This document shows, piece by piece, positions 32,945 to 39,753 of a stretch of DNA of 39,753 nucleotides. Within the stretch, counting starts at the first letter, position 1. Each line of letters opens with the position of its first letter. The position numbers and the translations under genes are program-made. The notes beneath the pieces were generated by a model, which saw only the letters and a program-made list of their open reading frames with translations, was not told where the DNA came from and did not search any database. This DNA is from Cryobacterium melibiosiphilum. Its GTDB lineage: Bacteria; Actinomycetota; Actinomycetes; Actinomycetales; Microbacteriaceae. Where the stretch lies: the NCBI RefSeq assembly GCF_003602235.1, contig NZ_QZVS01000057.1, forward strand, positions 1-39,753, in the 5' to 3' direction.

Positions 32945-32963
32945 GACGGATGACGCATCCGTC
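32945..32963. repeat. Short perfect hairpin built from GGATG/CATCC
   Basis: GACGGATG, a three-base loop ACG, and CATCCGTC. It lies between the response regulator and the SHOCT gene and carries the over-represented heptamer of this genome. It could be a terminator or a protein-binding site. Confidence 0.6.
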
Positions 32964-33001
32964 CTGGCTTAGGTGCCAGACGTTCTCGGATTGGACTCCT
33001 C

Positions 33002-33358
33002 ATGCTGAGCACCGCACTCGCGACACTGTCGACACTGGCCGCCCGCCCCGACTGGGGCGACCGCATGGGCTACGGAATGGGGATGGGCTGGAGTGCCGGC
33101 TGGCTGTTCCTGCTCATCCCGCTGTTCTGGATTCTGGTCTTCGGTATTCTCTTCGCCATCTTCGGCCGCCGCTGGCGCCGCGGCATGCGCAGTGGCGCGG
33201 GCATGCATCCCGGCTGGCAGCAGGCGGCGACGGATGCCCGCAGCGCCGAGAAGACCCTCGCCGAACGTTTCGCGCAGGGCGACATCGACGAGGTGGAGTA
33301 CCGCGCCCGGCTCGAGGTGCTGCGCGCCAACCGCGAGACCCCGCCGACCTCCGAGTAG
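33002..33358 (+). CDS. Small membrane protein with C-terminal SHOCT domain
   Basis: 118 residues from ATG 33002. A Met/Gly-rich segment (MGYGMGMGW) precedes one membrane helix (about 31-58). After a basic stretch (GRRWRRGMR) comes a SHOCT-type motif at the end (LAERFAQGDIDEVEYRARLEVL). SHOCT domains are short C-terminal oligomerisation modules found on many small membrane proteins. Its position after the two-component system and a shared upstream box suggest it belongs to the same envelope-stress regulon. The precise function is unknown. Confidence 0.88.
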   Translation: MLSTALATLSTLAARPDWGDRMGYGMGMGWSAGWLFLLIPLFWILVFGILFAIFGRRWRRGMRSGAGMHPGWQQAATDARSAEKTLAERFAQGDIDEVEYRARLEVLRANRETPPTSE

Positions 33359-33385
33359 CGGTATCCGCTGCGGTCGGAGCCTGGT

Positions 33386-33440
33386 GAGTTCCGGACTTCG
33401 TGCCTTCGTTTCGTTCGCGACGGCACGAAGTCCGCAACTC
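33386..33440. terminator. 19-bp hairpin (H3) between convergent genes
   Basis: Arms at 33386-33404 (GAGTTCCGGACTTCGTGCC) and 33422-33440 pair with one mismatch around a 17-base loop. It lies between the converging SHOCT and thiolase genes and may terminate both. The outer GTGAGTT resembles the arms of H1, so it may belong to the same repeat family. Confidence 0.82.
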
Positions 33441-33476
33441 AACCGCCGAAGCGGGCGGATCCCGCTCGCGGGCGAG

Positions 33477-34661
33477 CTAGCGGGAGAGCAGCAGGGCCTC
33501 GCCCTGGCCGCCGCCGCCGCAGAGGGCGACGGCGGCCTTGCCGGTCCCGCGGCGGGACAGCTCGAGCGCGGCGTGCAGCGCGAGCCGCCCACCGCTGGAG
33601 CCGACCGGGTGGCCGATCGCGATCGCTCCGCCGTGAATGTTGACGACGTCGCTGGACACGCCGAGGTCCTTGCTGGACTGCACCGTGACCGCGGCAAATG
33701 CCTCGTTGATCTCGATCAGATCGAGGTCTGCGGCGCGCCAACCCTGCTTGTCGAGCGCGCTCTGGATCGCGTTGGCCGGCTGGGAGTGCAGCGAATTGTC
33801 GGGGCCGGCGACTTGGCCCGAGGCCTCGATCACCGCGAGCCACTCGAGCCCATTCGCCTCCGCGAACTCCCGGCTGCAGACGACGACCGCGCTCGCGCCG
33901 TCGCTCAGCGGCGACGAGTTGCCGGCCGTGATGGTGCCCTCGGCCGCGAACGCCGGACGCAGCTTGCCGAGCGTCTCCGTCGTGCTCGCGGCGCGCACGC
34001 CCTCGTCGACGGTGACGAGCACCGGCTCACCCCGACGCTGCGGAACGCTGAGCGGGGTGATCTCGTCGTCGAACAGTCCGGCTTCGGCGGCCGCGGCGGC
34101 GCGCTGGTGCGAGGCTGCCGAGACTTCGTCCTGCATGAGGCGGTCGATGGCAAGTTTTTCGTTGGTGCGCTCGGTCGAGAGCCCCATCGAGAGGCCATCG
34201 AAGGCATCCGTCAGCCCGTCGTGGGCGGCGTGGTCGAGCATCGTGACGCTGCCGAAGGCCCAGCCCTGGCGCGAACCAGGCAGCAAATGCGGCGCACGGG
34301 ACATGGATTCCTGACCGCCGGCAACGACGACGCTCGCCTCGCCGAGGCGCACCAGGCGGGCGGCGTCGATAATGGCGGCGAGCCCGGACAGGCAGACCTT
34401 GTTGACGGTCATCGCCGGCACATTCCACGGGATGCCCGCAGCAATGCTGCTCTGGCGGGCCGGGTTCTGCCCGCAGCCGGCCTGCAACACCTGTCCCATC
34501 AGCACGAAGTCAACCTGGTCGGGGCTGACGCCGGCACGGGCGAGGGCCCCGGAGATGGCCGCGGCACCGAGCTGCACGGCGGTCAGGCTCGAAAGCTGGC
34601 CATTCACCTTGCCCTGCGGGGTTCGGGATCCGGCGAGAATGACAACTTCAGTGGCGCTCAA
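33477..34661 (-). CDS. Acetyl-CoA C-acetyltransferase (thiolase)
   Basis: 394 residues when started at TTG 34661, which is preceded at the right distance by AAGGAG; this matches the family's length, and no ATG or GTG is available nearby. Thiolase condenses two acetyl-CoA to acetoacetyl-CoA or cleaves 3-ketoacyl-CoA. The nucleophile is Cys90 (NKVCLSGLAAI). NEAFAA, GGAIAIGHPVGSSGGR and the second catalytic Cys in CGGGGQGEA are present. It could serve polyhydroxybutyrate, fatty-acid or acetoacetyl-CoA metabolism; no partner gene is adjacent. It is divergent from ispG. Confidence 0.95.
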   Translation of the reverse strand: MSATEVVILAGSRTPQGKVNGQLSSLTAVQLGAAAISGALARAGVSPDQVDFVLMGQVLQAGCGQNPARQSSIAAGIPWNVPAMTVNKVCLSGLAAIIDAARLVRLGEASVVVAGGQESMSRAPHLLPGSRQGWAFGSVTMLDHAAHDGLTDAFDGLSMGLSTERTNEKLAIDRLMQDEVSAASHQRAAAAAEAGLFDDEITPLSVPQRRGEPVLVTVDEGVRAASTTETLGKLRPAFAAEGTITAGNSSPLSDGASAVVVCSREFAEANGLEWLAVIEASGQVAGPDNSLHSQPANAIQSALDKQGWRAADLDLIEINEAFAAVTVQSSKDLGVSSDVVNIHGGAIAIGHPVGSSGGRLALHAALELSRRGTGKAAVALCGGGGQGEALLLSR

Positions 34662-34772
34662 TGGAGACTCCTTCGTCTGCGTGCTCGATGCGCCCAGCCT
34701 AGTGGCGCCCACCGACAGCCGCTCGACAGCCGACATGCAGCGTGCCGACAGCTGCCGCGCAGCCGCCTCGCG

Positions 34773-34778
34773 TAAGCT
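34773..34778 (+). promoter_or_regulatory. -10 box, leaderless start of ispG
   Basis: TAAGCT is followed by ACTCGC (six bases) and the GTG start. No ribosome-binding site is present. Confidence 0.72.
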
Positions 34779-34784
34779 ACTCGC

Positions 34785-35945
34785 GTGGCTGCTATCAATA
34801 TAGGGATGCCGAAAGTACCCGAGGTACTCGCTCCCAGACGTGTTTCCCGTCAGATCAAGGTCGGCAAGGTTATGGTCGGGGGCGGCGCTCAAGTGAGCGT
34901 GCAGTCGATGACCACGACGCCGACCACCAACATCAACGCGACCCTGCAGCAGATCGCCGAACTCACGGCGAGCGGATGCGACATCGTGCGCGTCGCCGTT
35001 CCGACCCGCGACGACGCCGAAGTGCTGTCGATCATCGCGAAGAAGAGCCAGATCCCCGTCATCGCGGACATTCACTTCCAGCCCAACTATGTTTTCGCGG
35101 CCATCGACGCCGGGTGCGCCGCCGTACGCGTCAATCCCGGCAACATCCGCAAATTCGACGACCAGGTCGGCAAGATCGCTGCCGCCGCGAAAGCCGCCGG
35201 CACGAGCCTGCGCATCGGTGTCAACGCCGGATCTCTCGAGCCGAGCATCATGGCGAAGTACGGCAAGGCCACCCCGGAGGCGCTCGTCGAGAGCGCCGTC
35301 TGGGAGGCGAGCCTGTTCGAAGAGCACGACTTCCACGACTTCAAGATCTCGGTCAAGCACAACGACCCGGTCATCATGGTCAAGGCCTACCGCCTGCTCG
35401 CCGAACGTGGCGACTGGCCGCTGCACCTCGGCGTGACCGAGGCCGGACCGAGCTTCCAGGGCACCATCAAGAGCGCCACCGCGTTCGGAATCCTGCTCGG
35501 CGAGGGTATCGGCGACACCATTCGGGTGTCGCTCAGCGCGCCGCCGGTCGAGGAGATCAAGGTCGGCCTGCAGATTCTGCAGTCCCTCAACCTGCGTGAA
35601 CGCAAGCTCGAGATCGTCTCCTGCCCGAGCTGCGGCCGGGCCCAGGTCGACGTGTACAAGCTCGCCAACGACGTCACCGACGGGCTCGAGGGCATGACGG
35701 TTCCCCTGCGCGTCGCGGTCATGGGATGCGTCGTCAACGGACCTGGCGAGGCCCGCGAGGCCGACCTGGGTGTCGCATCCGGTAACGGCAAGGGCCAGAT
35801 CTTCGTGCGCGGCGAGGTCATCAAGACCGTGCCCGAGGCGGATATCGTCAAGACCCTGATCGAGGAGGCCAACCGCCTGGCCGCCGAGATGCCCGCCAGC
35901 GAGGATTCCCTCGGCGCCCCGACGGTCACGGTCGGCTCGAACTAG
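34785..35945 (+). CDS. ispG: 4-hydroxy-3-methylbut-2-enyl-diphosphate synthase
   Basis: 386 residues from GTG 34785. It converts MEcPP to HMBPP in the MEP pathway using a [4Fe-4S] cluster. The TIM-barrel part has [37 protein letters not shown] and VRVNPGNI. The iron-sulfur ligands are in the C-terminal part: [10 protein letters not shown] and [17 protein letters not shown] (two Cys, one Cys and a Glu). It serves the same pathway as dxr in this window but lies 7.5 kb away. The likely electron donor is not encoded nearby. Confidence 0.97.
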   Translation: MAAINIGMPKVPEVLAPRRVSRQIKVGKVMVGGGAQVSVQSMTTTPTTNINATLQQIAELTASGCDIVRVAVPTRDDAEVLSIIAKKSQIPVIADIHFQPNYVFAAIDAGCAAVRVNPGNIRKFDDQVGKIAAAAKAAGTSLRIGVNAGSLEPSIMAKYGKATPEALVESAVWEASLFEEHDFHDFKISVKHNDPVIMVKAYRLLAERGDWPLHLGVTEAGPSFQGTIKSATAFGILLGEGIGDTIRVSLSAPPVEEIKVGLQILQSLNLRERKLEIVSCPSCGRAQVDVYKLANDVTDGLEGMTVPLRVAVMGCVVNGPGEAREADLGVASGNGKGQIFVRGEVIKTVPEADIVKTLIEEANRLAAEMPASEDSLGAPTVTVGSN

Positions 35946-35963
35946 CCGCAGGCCGCCCGAAAT

Positions 35964-35999
35964 GGGTGGCCGCTACCGCATTGACCGGAGCGGCCACCC
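35964..35999 (+). terminator. Hairpin terminator after ispG
   Basis: GGGTGGCCGCT (35964-35974) and AGCGGCCACCC (35989-35999) are exact complements around a 14-base loop. It lies 18 bases after the ispG stop and has no T-tract. Confidence 0.82.
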
Positions 36000-36083
36000 C
36001 CGTCGGGTGCGTTCATGACCGTTCAGCGCCAGACCGCCGACGGCCGGCCAGGCCCGCGAATAGTGCGAACCCGGCCACACGCG

Positions 36084-36089
36084 TAAGGT
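36084..36089 (+). promoter_or_regulatory. -10 box, leaderless start of proS
   Basis: TAAGGT is followed by AGGTCA (six bases) and the GTG start. The AGG in the spacer could also be read as a weak ribosome-binding site. Confidence 0.68.
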
Positions 36090-36095
36090 AGGTCA

Positions 36096-37874
36096 GTGCC
36101 TACACGTCTCTCTAACTACTTCCTGCGTACTCTTCGTGAAGATCCTTCCGACGCGGAGGTGACCAGCCACCGCCTGCTCGTGCGTGCGGGGTACATCCGG
36201 CGTCAGGCCCCGGGTATCTTCGCCTGGCTGCCCCTGGGCCTGCGGGTCAAGGCGAAGGTCGAGAAGATCATCCGTGAGGAGATGGCCGCGGCGGGCGCGC
36301 ACGAGGTGCACTTTCCCGCGCTGCTGCCCCGCGAACCCTACGAGGCCACCGGCCGCTGGGACGAGTATGGCGACGGCATTTTTCGCCTGAAAGACCGCAA
36401 GGGCTCCGACATGCTCCTCGCCCCGACGCACGAAGAGGTTTTCACCCTCCTCGTGAAAGACCTGTACAGCAGCTATAAAGACCTGCCGCTTTCGATCTAC
36501 CAGATCCAGGACAAGTACCGCGACGAGGCACGCTCCCGCGGCGGTCTGTTGCGCGGCCGCGAATTCACCATGAAGGATGCCTACTCCTTCGACTACACCG
36601 ATGCCGGCCTCGACGCGAGCTACCAGAACCAGCGCGACGCCTACGAGCGCATCTTCACCCGCTTCGGCCTCGAATACGCCATCGTGAAAGCGGATGCCGG
36701 CGCCATGGGCGGATCCAAGAGCGAAGAGTTCCTGCACCCGACCGCGGTCGGCGAGGATACCTTCGTGCGTTCCGCCGGCGGCTACGCGGCCAACGTCGAA
36801 GCCTTCACGACCCTCGTGCCCGAGAGCATCGACTTCACCGGTGCCGCCGCCCCCGTGATCTACGACACGCCCGACACCCCCACCATCCAGACCCTCGTCG
36901 ACGTGGCCAACGCAACTCACCCGCGCCCCTCCGGCATCGCTTGGACCGCCGCCGACACCCTCAAGAACGTCGTTCTCGCGCTCATGCTGCCCGACGGCAG
37001 CCGTGAGATCATCGCGATCGGGGTTCCCGGCGACCGCGATGTCGACCTCAAGCGGGTCGAGGTCGCCTTCGCCCCCGCGGAGGTCGAAGCGGCCAACGAG
37101 ACCGACTTTCTGCGCTACCCGGGCCTGGTCAAGGGTTACATCGGGCCGTGGACGGCGGCCGGCCCGGTGCTCGGCGCGGGAGAAGGCGCGGAGGTCTCGA
37201 CCACCGGCATCCGTTACTTCGTCGACCCCCGAGTCGTCGCGGGCACCGAATGGATCACCGGCGCCAACGAAAACGGCCGCCACGTCTTCGGCCTCGTCGC
37301 GGGCCGAGACTTCGCCATCGACGAGACGATCGAGGCCTCCGACGTGCGCGCCGGCGACCCGGCGCCCGACGGCTCCGGCCCGGTCGAACTGATCCGCGGC
37401 ATGGAGATCGGCCACGTCTTCCAGCTCGGCCGCAAGTACGCCGAAATCCTCGGCCTCAAGGTTCTCGACGAGAACGGCAAGCTCAAGACCGTCACCATGG
37501 GCTCGTACGGCATCGGCGTGACCCGCATCCTCGCGGTCATCGCCGAACTCAACAACGACGCGAAGGGCCTGATCTGGCCCGAATCCGTCACACCGTTCGA
37601 CGTGCACGTGATCGCCACCGGCCGCGACGAGGTCGTCTTCGAAGCGTCGGAGACCGTTGTCGCCGCCCTCGAAGCCGCCGGCCGCGAGGTGCTCTACGAC
37701 GACCGCCGCAAGGTGTCGCCCGGCATCAAGTTCGGCGACGCCGAACTGATCGGGGTTCCCAAGATCGTGATCGTCGGCCGCGGCGCGGCCGACGGCATCG
37801 TCGAGCTCTGGGATCGCCGGAGCGGCGAACGCGAGCAGATCGCCATCGAAGAGGTCACCGCGCACTTCGCCTGA
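36096..37874 (+). CDS. proS: Prolyl-tRNA synthetase
   Basis: 592 residues from GTG 36096, the length of the bacterial form that contains an inserted editing domain. It charges tRNA-Pro with proline. The class II catalytic core has [31 protein letters not shown], motif 2 ([25 protein letters not shown]) and motif 3 (GSYGIGVTR). The editing insert lies at about 230-400 ([32 protein letters not shown]). The C-terminal anticodon-binding domain ends with [22 protein letters not shown]. It has its own predicted leaderless promoter and a hairpin terminator. Confidence 0.97.
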   Translation: MPTRLSNYFLRTLREDPSDAEVTSHRLLVRAGYIRRQAPGIFAWLPLGLRVKAKVEKIIREEMAAAGAHEVHFPALLPREPYEATGRWDEYGDGIFRLKDRKGSDMLLAPTHEEVFTLLVKDLYSSYKDLPLSIYQIQDKYRDEARSRGGLLRGREFTMKDAYSFDYTDAGLDASYQNQRDAYERIFTRFGLEYAIVKADAGAMGGSKSEEFLHPTAVGEDTFVRSAGGYAANVEAFTTLVPESIDFTGAAAPVIYDTPDTPTIQTLVDVANATHPRPSGIAWTAADTLKNVVLALMLPDGSREIIAIGVPGDRDVDLKRVEVAFAPAEVEAANETDFLRYPGLVKGYIGPWTAAGPVLGAGEGAEVSTTGIRYFVDPRVVAGTEWITGANENGRHVFGLVAGRDFAIDETIEASDVRAGDPAPDGSGPVELIRGMEIGHVFQLGRKYAEILGLKVLDENGKLKTVTMGSYGIGVTRILAVIAELNNDAKGLIWPESVTPFDVHVIATGRDEVVFEASETVVAALEAAGREVLYDDRRKVSPGIKFGDAELIGVPKIVIVGRGAADGIVELWDRRSGEREQIAIEEVTAHFA

Positions 37875-37886
37875 ACTTGTCGGACC

Positions 37887-37925
37887 GCGACGGATGCCCT
37901 CAAGTCAACCCGGGGCATCCGTCGC
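37887..37925 (+). terminator. 13-bp hairpin after proS
   Basis: GCGACGGATGCCC (37887-37899) and GGGCATCCGTCGC (37913-37925) are exact complements around a 13-base loop. Both arms contain the over-represented heptamer. It separates proS from nusA and is a likely terminator. Confidence 0.82.
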
Positions 37926-37964
37926 TTCGCTGTACCCGCGTGGGGATGCCCGAGCGGGGACAGC

Positions 37965-37995
37965 GGTGACGGGGCGTGCCAGATTCGGGTAGCGT
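37965..37995 (+). promoter_or_regulatory. Probable promoter of the nusA operon
   Basis: TAGCGT (37990-37995) is a plausible -10 box, with GGTGAC (37965-37970) as a weak -35 at 19 bases. It would give a leader of about 53 bases with GC-rich pairing potential before the nusA ribosome-binding site. Confidence 0.4.
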
Positions 37996-38054
37996 AGTGG
38001 GAAGCCCGCTGCGCAGTTTCGCGGCGGCAAGAATCTGAATAGAGGAGGCCGGCC

Positions 38055-39080
38055 ATGGACATCGACCTCAGTGTTTTGCGGCTTATGGAGCGCGAGAAAG
38101 AGATTCCCTTCGAGGAACTCGTGCAGATCATCGAACAGGCGATTCTGACCGCCTACATCAAGCACAGCACCCAGGAAGTATCCACGCACGGTGAACCGCC
38201 CACGCAGGCCACCGACGACGTACCCGGAGCGCGAGTCGTACTCGATCGCAAGACCGGGCACGTGGACATTTTCATCCCCGAGCACGACGATGAGGGCAAC
38301 GTCATCGGCGAAGCCGTCGACAACCCGACCGACTTCGGTCGCATCGCCGCCTTCGCGGCGAAGCAGGTCATCAACCAGCGCCTGCGCGACCTGGCCGATG
38401 ATGCCGTTCTCGGTGAGTTCAAGGGCCGTGAAGGCGACATCGTCGCCGGCATCATCCAGCAGGGCCCGAACCCGCGCATGATCCACGTGGACCTGGGCAC
38501 GATCGAAGCGATCATGCCGCCCGAAGAGCAGGTGCCGACCGAGAAGTACGTGCACGGCGCCCGCATCCGGGTGTTCGTCACGGCCGTCGGTCGTGGCCTC
38601 AAGGGCCCGCAGATCACCGTGTCGCGCACCCACCCGTCTCTCGTGCGCAAGCTGTTCGCCCTCGAAGTACCCGAGATCGCCAGCGGTGTCGTCGAGATCG
38701 TGTCGCTCGCCCGCGAAGCCGGCCACCGCACGAAGATCGCCGTGCGTGCGACCGAACCCGGCGTCAACGCCAAGGGTGCCTGCATCGGTGAACTCGGACA
38801 GCGTGTGCGCGCAGTGACCGCTGAGCTGAACAACGAGAAGATTGACATCGTCGATTTCTCGTCGGACCTGGCCACCTTCGTGGCGAGTGCCCTGTCGCCG
38901 GCCAAGGTGACCAGTGCGTACATCATCGACGAGTCGATCAAGGCCGTTCGGGCCCTCGTGCCCGACTATCAGCTGTCCCTCGCGATCGGCAAGGAGGGCC
39001 AGAATGCCCGCCTCGCCGCCAAGCTCACGGGGGCAAAAATCGACATTCAGCCGGACAGCATTCTGGAGGATGTCGAATAG
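38055..39080 (+). CDS. nusA: Transcription termination/antitermination protein NusA
   Basis: 341 residues from ATG 38055, preceded by AGAGGAGG. It binds RNA polymerase and nascent RNA to modulate pausing, termination and rRNA antitermination. The N-terminal polymerase-binding domain (about 1-125), the S1 domain (GDIVAGIIQQGPNPRMIHVDLG), and two KH domains (GACIGELGQRVRAVTAELNNEKIDIV and LAIGKEGQNARLAAKLTG) are in order. It lacks C-terminal acidic repeats, as usual in actinobacteria. In most genomes rimP is directly upstream; here it is absent from that site. Confidence 0.97.
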   Translation: MDIDLSVLRLMEREKEIPFEELVQIIEQAILTAYIKHSTQEVSTHGEPPTQATDDVPGARVVLDRKTGHVDIFIPEHDDEGNVIGEAVDNPTDFGRIAAFAAKQVINQRLRDLADDAVLGEFKGREGDIVAGIIQQGPNPRMIHVDLGTIEAIMPPEEQVPTEKYVHGARIRVFVTAVGRGLKGPQITVSRTHPSLVRKLFALEVPEIASGVVEIVSLAREAGHRTKIAVRATEPGVNAKGACIGELGQRVRAVTAELNNEKIDIVDFSSDLATFVASALSPAKVTSAYIIDESIKAVRALVPDYQLSLAIGKEGQNARLAAKLTGAKIDIQPDSILEDVE

Positions 39081-39088
39081 GGGGTACG

Positions 39089-39334
39089 ATGGATCCCGTT
39101 AGAACGTGCATTGGGTGCCGTTCGCGCGCTGCACGGTCTTCCCTTCTCAGGGTGGTGGCCGGAAAATCGGAACTCGTGGTGGATGACACCATGACACTCC
39201 CCGGCAGAGGTGCGTGGCTGCACCCGACCGCTTCGTGCTTCCAGGAGGCACTGAAGCGCCGCGCTTTTGGGCGTGCCCTTCGCGTGACCAGCTTGCTGGA
39301 CGCGAGACAACTAGAGAACAGGCTGAATGGCTAA
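39089..39334 (+). CDS. ylxR: YlxR-family RNA-binding protein (DUF448)
   Basis: 81 residues from ATG 39089, eight bases after the nusA stop and preceded by AGGGGG. The family signature is present: RTCIGCRSR near the start, LLRVV, then GRGAWLHPTASCFQEAL and a basic RRAFGRALR stretch. YlxR is a small nucleic-acid-binding protein conserved between nusA and infB; its role in transcription or RNA metabolism is only partly described. It is co-transcribed with nusA. Confidence 0.95.
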   Translation: MDPVRTCIGCRSRAARSSLLRVVAGKSELVVDDTMTLPGRGAWLHPTASCFQEALKRRAFGRALRVTSLLDARQLENRLNG

Positions 39335-39369
39335 TGGATAACTAATGAGCGGCTCGAAATGAGACCCGT

Positions 39370-39382
39370 CCGTTATTAACGG
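39370..39382. repeat. Short palindrome upstream of infB
   Basis: CCGTTATTAACGG is an AT-rich palindrome (CCGTTA, T, TAACGG) in the 87-bp gap between ylxR and infB. It could be a small hairpin or a binding site affecting infB expression. Confidence 0.4.
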
Positions 39383-39421
39383 TCTGCCCCTTTCCGGGCG
39401 CAGACCCGGAACAGGAGAATT

Positions 39422-39753
39422 GTGGCTGCAAAACCACGCGTACACGAGATCGCCAGCGAGCTCGGAGTCGACAGCAAGGTAGCCCTTGCTAAATTGAAAG
39501 AAATGGGCGAGTTCGTCAAGGGACCGTCCTCCAGTGTTGAGCCTCCCGTAGCCCGTCGCCTTCGCGCGGCGCTGCAGGAACTGGCCGCCAGTGCGACCAC
39601 CGTTTCCGCGACCCCCGCCACCGCGGGTGCCGCGGCCGCTACCGTCACCACGTCCGCACCGCGGCCGAGCACCGGCATGAAGCCCGGCGTTCGTCCGAGC
39701 GCGGCGCGCCCCGGCCCCAAGCCGGGCGCCCAGGCCCCCGCCCCCGCGGCGCC
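39422..39753 (+). CDS. infB: Translation initiation factor IF-2, N-terminal part (partial)
   Basis: GTG 39422 is preceded by AGGAGAATT, and the frame is open to the right edge (about 110 residues visible). The start [20 protein letters not shown] followed by [27 protein letters not shown] is the conserved IF2-N helical domain. After it begins the Ala/Pro-rich, low-complexity linker typical of actinobacterial IF-2. The GTPase domain lies outside the window. It completes the nusA-ylxR-infB order. Confidence 0.95.
   Translation, partial: MAAKPRVHEIASELGVDSKVALAKLKEMGEFVKGPSSSVEPPVARRLRAALQELAASATTVSATPATAGAAAATVTTSAPRPSTGMKPGVRPSAARPGPKPGAQAPAPAA

Overview
The window is a high-GC stretch of chromosome from an actinobacterium, most likely a member of the Microbacteriaceae. 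The evidence is the composition, the housekeeping gene order (dxr, rseP, ispG, proS, nusA, ylxR, infB), many GTG starts, and frequent ATGA/GTGA stop-start overlaps. No rRNA, tRNA, CRISPR array, transposase or prophage gene was seen.

Region 1 (1-15668) is one co-directional island. In order it holds: the 3' end of a membrane protein with an extracytoplasmic FN3-like domain (probably a Ser/Thr kinase); a giant N-terminally anchored protein with Ig/cadherin-like and FN3-like repeats; a MoxR AAA+ ATPase; a DUF58 protein; a membrane transglutaminase-like protein whose catalytic Cys and His are replaced; a zinc-ribbon/FHA protein; and a large FtsK/EccC-type ATPase. The first six are coupled by overlapping or nearly touching ends. 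Together they look like a phosphorylation-responsive envelope assembly or secretion apparatus. This is the best candidate here for a poorly described system.

Region 2 (15727-25222) is metabolic. It holds alanine dehydrogenase, a Rhizobium-type asparaginase, two GABA-type aminotransferase paralogues, an OsmC-family protein, an acetoin/diacetyl reductase, a secondary alcohol dehydrogenase of the Rhodococcus ADH-A type, and a PadR regulator coupled to a HAAS-type membrane protein.

Region 3 (25278-35945) carries an acyltransferase and the dxr, rseP and ispG genes. The latter three are usually adjacent in actinobacteria, but here they are separated by a Ser/Thr kinase-lipoprotein pair and by a two-component system, a SHOCT protein and a thiolase. 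Seven genes in the window (gabT2, acyltransferase, dxr, rseP, sensor kinase, ispG, proS) have a TANNNT -10 box exactly six bases before the start codon, which predicts leaderless mRNAs.

Region 4 (36096-39753) is proS, nusA, ylxR and the start of infB, with no rimP at its usual place.

Three patterns cut across genes. Five-codon (15-bp) tandem duplications recur at protein termini and linkers. The heptamer GCATCCG/CGGATGC is strongly over-represented. Several intergenic palindromes are related to one another, and some are built from that heptamer.
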